A stretch of 10,985 nucleotides of DNA from JANPJV01 sp031425695. Lineage in GTDB: Bacteria > Pseudomonadota > Gammaproteobacteria > Xanthomonadales > SZUA-5. The position numbers and the translations under genes were made by a program. Positions 6,424 through 10,985 of the stretch are shown one piece after another. Within the stretch, counting starts at the first letter, position 1, and each line of letters begins with the position of its first letter. A model generated the notes under the pieces. The model worked only from the letters and a program-made list of their open reading frames with translations. It made no database searches and was not told where the DNA came from. The stretch covers positions 1 through 10,985 of the forward strand of contig JANPJV010000309.1 of the NCBI GenBank assembly GCA_031425695.1, written 5' to 3'.

Positions 6424-6512
6424 GTAGGTCATGTGGACCGCGTCGCGGTCTACTTGACGTTCTCCGTCTCCGATCATGTCAAGTAGATCGCTGCGCGATC
6501 AACATGACCTAC
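6424..6512. repeat. Head-to-head pair of GTAG-type REP-like elements between zipA and ligA
   Basis: Two 35-base arms (6424-6458 on +, 6478-6512 on -) are imperfect reverse complements separated by 19 bases. Each begins GTAGGTCATGT and ends TACTTGAC. Each contains its own small hairpin: GACCGC-GTC-GCGGTC in the left copy (6436-6450), GATCGC-TGC-GCGATC in the right copy as read on + (6486-6500). The C-G pair of one is a T-A pair in the other, so pairing is kept. The structure resembles a bacterial interspersed mosaic element (paired REPs) and could end, pause or stabilise the zipA transcript before ligA. Confidence 0.88.
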
Positions 6513-6537
6513 AGAAGCCATTTCGCTCGAGGTTGCA

Positions 6538-8631
6538 ATGGATCAGGCAACAGCCGAGGCGCGCATCGAGGCGCTGCGCGAGGAAATCCGTTTCCACGAT
6601 CATCGCTACCACGTGCTCGACGATCCGAGCATTCCCGACGCCGAATACGACCGGCTCTTCCACGAACTCAAGGCCCTCGAGCAGAAGTTCCCGGCCCTTG
6701 CGCGCGCGGATTCACCAACCGCCCGCGTGGGGGGCGCGCCGATCGGCGACTTCGCACCGGTCACGCATGCGCTGCCGATGCTGTCACTGGCTAATGCATT
6801 CAGCGCTGCCGAGGTCGACGACTTCGAAGCGCGCGTGGTCGACGTGCTGGGTCCGCGCGAGATCGAGTTTTCGGTTGAGCCCAAGCTCGATGGTCTGGCG
6901 ATCAGCCTGCGCTACGAAAACGGCGAATTGGTACGCGCAGCGACGCGTGGCGATGGCGTCACCGGGGAAGACGTCACCCACAACGTGCGCACCATCCGTT
7001 CCGTGCCGCTGCGGCTGGCAAAGGGCGCGCCCGAACTGCTCGAGGTCCGCGGCGAGGTCTACATGCCGAAGAAGGGCTTCGAGGACTACAACCGGCGGGC
7101 ACGCGAACGCGGTGACCGCGAATGGGTCAATCCGCGCAACGCGGCGGCCGGTGCGGTGCGCCAGAAAGATGCCCGCAACGCGGCGGAGCGCCCCCTGGCT
7201 TTCTTCGCTTACGGGCTCGGGCAGGTCAGCGGCGGGCGCCTGGCCGACCGTCACACGGGCATTCTCGCGCGCCTGCGTGAGCTGGGGTTGCCGGTTTCGC
7301 CAGAGGTGGATTGCGCAGTCGGCGCGGCCGGCTGCCTGGCGTACTTCGAGCGCATCGGGGCCGCCCGGGAAGGGCTGCCGTACCAGATCGATGGCGTCGT
7401 CTACAAAGTCGACCGATTGGACTGGCAGGCCGAGCTTGGCTTCGTCTCGCGGTCCCCGCGCTGGGCAGTCGCCCACAAATTCCCGGCCGAAGAGGCGCTG
7501 ACGCGCGTTGCGGCCATCGAGTTGCAGGTCGGTCGTACGGGCGCCGTCACGCCGGTCGCGCGGCTGGACCCGGTGTTCGTGGGCGGCGTCACCGTCTCCA
7601 ATGTGACCTTGCACAACTTCGACGAGGTGGCTCGCAAGGACGTGCGCGTCGGCGATACCGTGGTCATGCGCCGCGCTGGCGACGTGATTCCCGAGTTGGT
7701 GCGCGTGGTGCTGGAGAGGCGCCCTGACGACGCGCAGCCAGCGAGCGTCCCGGAGGTGTGTCCAGAGTGCGGATCGCCGCTCGCGCGGGTCGAGGGCGAA
7801 GCGGTCATCCGCTGCACCGGCGGCCTGGTCTGCAACGCGCAGCGCAAGGAGGCGATCCGCCACTTCACCTCGCGCCGCGCGATGAACATCGAGGGGCTCG
7901 GCGATCGGCTCGTCGAACAGCTGGTCGACGCCGACCTGATCCACGATGTCTCCGACCTTTACACGCGCATTGACCTCGCGACCTTGACCAGCCTGGAGCG
8001 CATGGGCGAGCGCTCCGCGGCCAATCGCATTGCCGAGCTCGACGCCAGCAAATCGACGACGCTCGAACGCTTCCTGTATGCGCTCGGGATCCGGGACGTC
8101 GGCGAAAACACCAGCAAGCAGCTGGCGCGCCATTTTGGGAGCCTGGATCGGATCATCGAGGCCAGCGAGCGCCTGGCACCGTACTTTGCCGAGGACGCCC
8201 AACCGCGCTCGGCCGAAATGAAAAGGGCCTTCGCTGCGGAGGTCCTGATGGCCGTGCCCGACATCGGTCCCGTGGTCGCACAGCGCCTGCATGAATTCTT
8301 CGCGGACGCGCGCAATCGCGAAATCGTTGCGCGACTACGCGCCGCCGGAGTGGCCTGGCCGGAGACCGAAGCCGGTCGCGTGGTGGAAGGCCCGCTCAGC
8401 GGCAAGACGGTGGTGCTCACCGGCACGCTGGGCGCGCTGACCCGCGACGCCGCAGGTGATCACCTGGAAGCCTTGGGTGCCAAGGTGTCCGGCAGCGTTT
8501 CCAAGAAGACCAGCTTCGTCGTGGCCGGCACCGAAGCCGGCTCCAAGCTCACCAAGGCACAGGAGCTGGGGGTGCCGGTGCTGGATGAAGACGCGCTGCT
8601 GGCCTTGCTGGCCGAGCACGGGCGCGTGTGA
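6538..8631 (+). CDS. ligA: NAD-dependent DNA ligase LigA
   Basis: Seals nicks in duplex DNA during replication (Okazaki fragments) and repair, using NAD+ to adenylate the active-site lysine. The 697-residue product is full length. Domains in order are: Ia NAD-binding region (about 1-65, YHVLDDPSIPDAEYDRLF at 24-41); adenylation domain with KLDG at 116-119 (catalytic K116), RGDGVTGEDVT (137-147), RGEV (171-174) and NPRNAAAGAVRQ (198-209); OB fold (about 325-395, beginning near QVGRTGAVTPVA); Zn finger C408, C411, C426, C432; helix-hairpin-helix region (about 445-600); and C-terminal BRCT domain (about 615-697, SGKTVVLTGTLG). All expected catalytic motifs are intact. ATG 6538 has GAGG five bases upstream (6529-6532). 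Its 3' end overlaps the epmA start by four bases. Confidence 0.98.
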   Translation: MDQATAEARIEALREEIRFHDHRYHVLDDPSIPDAEYDRLFHELKALEQKFPALARADSPTARVGGAPIGDFAPVTHALPMLSLANAFSAAEVDDFEARVVDVLGPREIEFSVEPKLDGLAISLRYENGELVRAATRGDGVTGEDVTHNVRTIRSVPLRLAKGAPELLEVRGEVYMPKKGFEDYNRRARERGDREWVNPRNAAAGAVRQKDARNAAERPLAFFAYGLGQVSGGRLADRHTGILARLRELGLPVSPEVDCAVGAAGCLAYFERIGAAREGLPYQIDGVVYKVDRLDWQAELGFVSRSPRWAVAHKFPAEEALTRVAAIELQVGRTGAVTPVARLDPVFVGGVTVSNVTLHNFDEVARKDVRVGDTVVMRRAGDVIPELVRVVLERRPDDAQPASVPEVCPECGSPLARVEGEAVIRCTGGLVCNAQRKEAIRHFTSRRAMNIEGLGDRLVEQLVDADLIHDVSDLYTRIDLATLTSLERMGERSAANRIAELDASKSTTLERFLYALGIRDVGENTSKQLARHFGSLDRIIEASERLAPYFAEDAQPRSAEMKRAFAAEVLMAVPDIGPVVAQRLHEFFADARNREIVARLRAAGVAWPETEAGRVVEGPLSGKTVVLTGTLGALTRDAAGDHLEALGAKVSGSVSKKTSFVVAGTEAGSKLTKAQELGVPVLDEDALLALLAEHGRV

Positions 8632-9587
8632 GCAAGGCAGTTCGCGAGCGCCTGCTCGAGCGGGCGCAGATCGAGTCGCTGGTTCGCAACTACTTCCGCG
8701 AGCGGGCGGTGCTCGAAGTCACCACACCAGTGCTTTCGCGCGCGGGCAATACCGACGTCAACATCGAAAGTTTCAGGGCGCACTACACCGGTCCTGCGAG
8801 TGGCGGCGCCGCTACGCGATGGATGCGCACGTCGCCCGAGTTCGCGCTCAAGCGCCTGCTCGCCGCCGGCAGTGGCGATGTGTTCGAGCTCGGCCCGGTA
8901 TTTCGGAATGGGGAATACGGTCCGCGCCACAACCCCGAATTCACGATGCTCGAGTGGTATCGCGTCGGCTTCGATCATCACCAGTTGATGGATGAAGTCG
9001 CCGAGCTGGTGACGCTGATTGCGGGCGCGTTCGGGCGCATGCTCGCCGCGGTCCCGCGAATCAGTTTTCGCGATTTTTATCGCGAGCATCTTGGTTTCGA
9101 TCCGTTCACCGCTTCCGTGACCGAGCTGGCGGCGCCGCTCACCGCGTTCGCAATCGCAGGCGATGGCCTGAATCGCGACGACTGGCTCGACCTCTTGCGC
9201 ACCCATTGCATCGAACCGGTCTTGCCTGCCGATGGCGCTTTCCTGGTCTACGACTTTCCCGCCAGCCAGGCCGCGCTGGCGCGCGTACGCGACGGGGACC
9301 CGCCCGTCGCCGAACGCTTCGAGCTCTACCTAGGGCGCTTTGAACTGGCCAATGGCTATCACGAGCTGACCGATGCCGCCGACCAGCGGGCGCGCTTCGA
9401 GCGTGACCTCGCGATCCGCACCCAACGCGGATCAGCACTGCCGGCGCTCGACGAGAACCTGCTGCAGGTGCTGCCCGCGATGCCTGCGTGCGCTGGCGTC
9501 GCGCTTGGCGTCGAGCGCCTGCATCAGTGGCTGGTGGGCGCGGAAAATCTCGATGCGGTGATGACATTGCGCTTCGACCAGGCGTAG
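8628..9587 (+). CDS. epmA: EF-P--(R)-beta-lysine ligase EpmA (GenX/PoxA)
   Basis: A truncated class II lysyl-tRNA synthetase paralogue. In the family it activates (R)-beta-lysine with ATP and attaches it to a conserved lysine of elongation factor P, which relieves ribosome stalling at polyproline. The 319 residues (E. coli 325) form only the catalytic core, with no anticodon-binding OB domain. The class II motifs are visible: motif 1 region RNYFRERAVLEVTTPVLS (20-37), motif 2 FELGPVFRNGEYGPRHNPEFTMLEWY (span 86-111), LANGYHEL-type segment (240-247) and motif 3 GVALGVERL (290-298, Arg297). The start is GTG 8628, overlapping the ligA stop as GTGA, which suggests translational coupling; no separate ribosome site is evident. 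epmB and efp, the usual functional partners, are not in this window. Confidence 0.94.
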   Translation: MSKAVRERLLERAQIESLVRNYFRERAVLEVTTPVLSRAGNTDVNIESFRAHYTGPASGGAATRWMRTSPEFALKRLLAAGSGDVFELGPVFRNGEYGPRHNPEFTMLEWYRVGFDHHQLMDEVAELVTLIAGAFGRMLAAVPRISFRDFYREHLGFDPFTASVTELAAPLTAFAIAGDGLNRDDWLDLLRTHCIEPVLPADGAFLVYDFPASQAALARVRDGDPPVAERFELYLGRFELANGYHELTDAADQRARFERDLAIRTQRGSALPALDENLLQVLPAMPACAGVALGVERLHQWLVGAENLDAVMTLRFDQA

Positions 9588-9605
9588 GTCTCGAGGGGCG
9601 CCTTT

Positions 9606-9684
9606 GTAGCCCGGGAAAGCGCAGCGCACCCGGGAACCAGACCGCGAATCTGCCCCGGGTGCGCATGCGGCTTACCCAGGCTAC
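9606..9684. repeat. Head-to-head GTAGCC-type repeat pair between convergent epmA and MFS genes
   Basis: The left copy begins GTAGCCCGGG (9606-9615) and the right copy, read on the - strand, begins GTAGCCTGGGT (9684-9674). Closer in, GCGCACCCGGG (9624-9634) pairs perfectly with CCCGGGTGCGC (9654-9664) over a 19-base loop. The whole forms one long imperfect hairpin centred in a gap of about 100 bases between two 3' ends. A bidirectional transcription stop or 3' stabiliser is the likely role, although T-runs are absent. Confidence 0.8.
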
Positions 9685-9688
9685 TAGC

Positions 9689-10852
9689 TCAGGCCGACGC
9701 TTCCCGCACCAGCGACCACCGCAACACCACCCACGCGCCCACCAACGACGCCACGGCCGATCCGAGGAAGCTCGCAGTGCCGCCGCCGAGTTCCCACAGG
9801 CCGCCGGCGATGAGGGCGCCGATGACGCCGCCGATGCCGGAGCCAATGCCGTAGAGCAGCGCCTGTCCGTGCACGCCACTGCGGCCGGGGAAGAAGCCGC
9901 TGACGGTCTGGATGGTCGCGCTGTGGAAGGCGGCGAAGGTAAATGCATGCGCGCACTGGGCGAGCGCCAGCGCGAACGGCGCTTCCGGAAAGATGGCGGT
10001 CACCACCCAGCGCAGTGCGCCGATGGCGAAACAGGCAAGCATCAGCCGCTGCGCACTGACCCGAGCCAGCACCCATGGAATCCACAGGAACATGCAGATC
10101 TCGGCGGCAACGCCGACTGCCCAGAACGCGCCAATGCTGCCGGCCGCATAGCCGTGCTCGTCCAGGTAGACCGAAAAGAACACATAGAAGGGCCCGTGTG
10201 CGATCTGCATCAGCATGGTCGCGCCGAGGAGGACCCAGACAGCAGGCACGCGCAATAGCGGCAGGACACTGGCCATGAAGCCGGCGTCCGACTCGTCCTT
10301 GCTCGGCCAGGCCGGCGGATCCGAGTTTGCCCAGGCGCTTAGCGCCAGCAGCCCCAGCGCCGGCAGCATCGCCAATGCCAGCCAGCCATAGCCGAGCGCG
10401 CCGAGCAGGGCGCCGAAACTCAAGTTCGCGATCACGAAGCCGACCGAACCCCAGACGCGGATGCGCCCGTAGCGACGCTTGTCTTCGCCGAGGTGCGCCA
10501 GTGTGAGCGCCTCGAACTGCGGCAGGATCGCGTTGTAGAAGCTCGAGAACACCAGCATCACCAGCAGGATCCAGGTGAAGTCGAGCGGGAGCAGGAAGGC
10601 CGTGAAGCTCAACATCGTTGCCAGCGCCCCGGCGCGCAGCAGCGAGATTGGTCGGCGCGCATGCGCAGTGGCCACGCCCCAGAGCGGCGGTGCCAGCATG
10701 CGCGTGCCATACCAGAGGCTCATGACCACGCTGATCTGCCACGCGTCCAGCCCGCGCACCTTGAGAAACGGCCCGAAATACGGCGAGAACGCGCCCAGCG
10801 CGGCGTAGTAGGCAAAGTAGAAGGCCGCGAGGCGGGTGTAGGGCAAGGTCAT
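9689..10852 (-). CDS. Major facilitator superfamily transporter (HcaT/LacY-like family)
   Basis: A 387-residue inner-membrane carrier with about 12 hydrophobic segments and no signal peptide, ending in a short basic tail. The N-terminus (YTRLAAFYFAYYAALGAFSP, 5-24), the Y-GRIRVWGSVGF motif (128-139) after helix 4, the hydrophilic central loop (about 176-192) and the glutamate in AVGVAAE (251) resemble the MFS_1-like group that includes 3-phenylpropionate transporter HcaT and relatives of LacY. Such proteins are usually substrate-proton symporters. The substrate here cannot be read from sequence; no aromatic catabolism or sugar genes lie nearby. ATG 10852 gives a natural start in front of helix 1, but no good Shine-Dalgarno is visible and a small inverted repeat abuts it. 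A longer open frame in another phase over the same span is a shadow. Confidence 0.88.
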   Translation of the reverse strand: MTLPYTRLAAFYFAYYAALGAFSPYFGPFLKVRGLDAWQISVVMSLWYGTRMLAPPLWGVATAHARRPISLLRAGALATMLSFTAFLLPLDFTWILLVMLVFSSFYNAILPQFEALTLAHLGEDKRRYGRIRVWGSVGFVIANLSFGALLGALGYGWLALAMLPALGLLALSAWANSDPPAWPSKDESDAGFMASVLPLLRVPAVWVLLGATMLMQIAHGPFYVFFSVYLDEHGYAAGSIGAFWAVGVAAEICMFLWIPWVLARVSAQRLMLACFAIGALRWVVTAIFPEAPFALALAQCAHAFTFAAFHSATIQTVSGFFPGRSGVHGQALLYGIGSGIGGVIGALIAGGLWELGGGTASFLGSAVASLVGAWVVLRWSLVREASA

Positions 10853-10869
10853 CCGGCGAATGATGCCGG
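10853..10869 (-). promoter_or_regulatory. Small inverted repeat directly before the transporter start codon
   Basis: CCGGC (10853-10857) and GCCGG (10865-10869) flank a 7-base loop. In the - strand mRNA this 5-pair hairpin would end one base before AUG and cover the ribosome-binding position, where no AGGAG-like sequence is seen. It could reduce initiation, or it may be chance in GC-rich DNA. Confidence 0.3.
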
Positions 10870-10985
10870 AATGCTCTTGTGGGTCCGGACCTTGTCCGGA
10901 CGCTTTCGCTCAATTTCACCAAAAGCGTTCGGACCAGGTCCGAACCCACATAAAGCAGACCGGAATGCCCTGGTGGGTCCGGACC
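10866..10985. repeat. Tandemly arranged GTGGG-type repeat doublets at the window end
   Basis: A + copy at 10879-10904 (head GTGGG, arm TCCGGAC, loop CTT, arm GTCCGGA, tail CGCT) faces a - copy at 10924-10949 (arm TTCGGAC, loop CTG, arm GTCCGAA). A third, + oriented copy begins at 10973 and is cut by the window edge. The 26 bases at 10866-10891 recur at 10960-10985 with two differences, showing a repeat period of 94 that probably continues beyond the window. It lies just upstream of the transporter gene. Confidence 0.85.

Noticed and set aside
6784..8292. A 502-residue open frame on the - strand inside ligA
   Set aside because: It lies wholly antisense to an unmistakable full-length NAD-dependent ligase; long antisense frames are common in GC-rich genes.
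9684..10949. A 421-residue - strand frame overlapping the transporter in another phase
   Set aside because: Arg-rich translation without regular membrane segments; the frame at 9689-10852 gives a well-formed MFS protein.

Overview
The window looks like GC-rich chromosomal DNA from a gammaproteobacterium. Order Xanthomonadales (Lysobacterales) is a reasonable guess but is not proven. ZipA and EpmA are largely gammaproteobacterial proteins, and zipA followed by ligA, and folP followed by glmM, are arrangements known from that class. The intergenic gaps are filled with short palindromic repeats of several families, as in REP-rich genomes. I see no tRNA, rRNA, CRISPR array, insertion sequence, prophage or toxin gene, and no recognisable defence or biosynthetic cluster.

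Layout. Bases 1-205 are a non-coding repeat patch. folP (dihydropteroate synthase, 206-1105) and glmM (phosphoglucosamine mutase, 1275-2642) follow on the + strand. Their gap of 169 bases holds an inverted GGTTGCTGG-type repeat. A long hairpin of another repeat family (2661-2736) separates glmM from a stand-alone iron/2-oxoglutarate oxygenase of the isopenicillin N synthase family (2836-3774, +). A tandem array of palindromic repeats (3788-4030) fills the convergent gap to an unrecognised 480-residue protein on the - strand (4048-5490). Divergent from it are zipA (5648-6406), ligA (6538-8631) and epmA (8628-9587), all +. zipA and ligA are separated by a GTAG-type repeat pair, and ligA and epmA overlap by 4 bases. 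A second GTAG-type pair lies in the convergent gap before a major facilitator superfamily transporter on the - strand (9689-10852). The window ends in another cluster of the palindromic repeat seen at 3788-4030.

Function. The identifiable genes are mostly housekeeping: folate synthesis, the first UDP-GlcNAc-dedicated step of envelope synthesis, divisome anchoring of FtsZ, DNA nick sealing, and EF-P modification. The oxygenase, the transporter and the 480-residue protein have no clear partners here.

I found no evidence for a new multi-gene system. The strongest unexplained signal is the extragenic DNA. One REP-like family has a GTGGG head, a 7-base arm, a short loop, the complementary arm and a CGCT tail. 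It recurs at four or more loci, and its arms change in compensatory fashion, so the hairpin rather than the exact sequence appears to be kept. Two further families start with GTAG and occur as head-to-head pairs.
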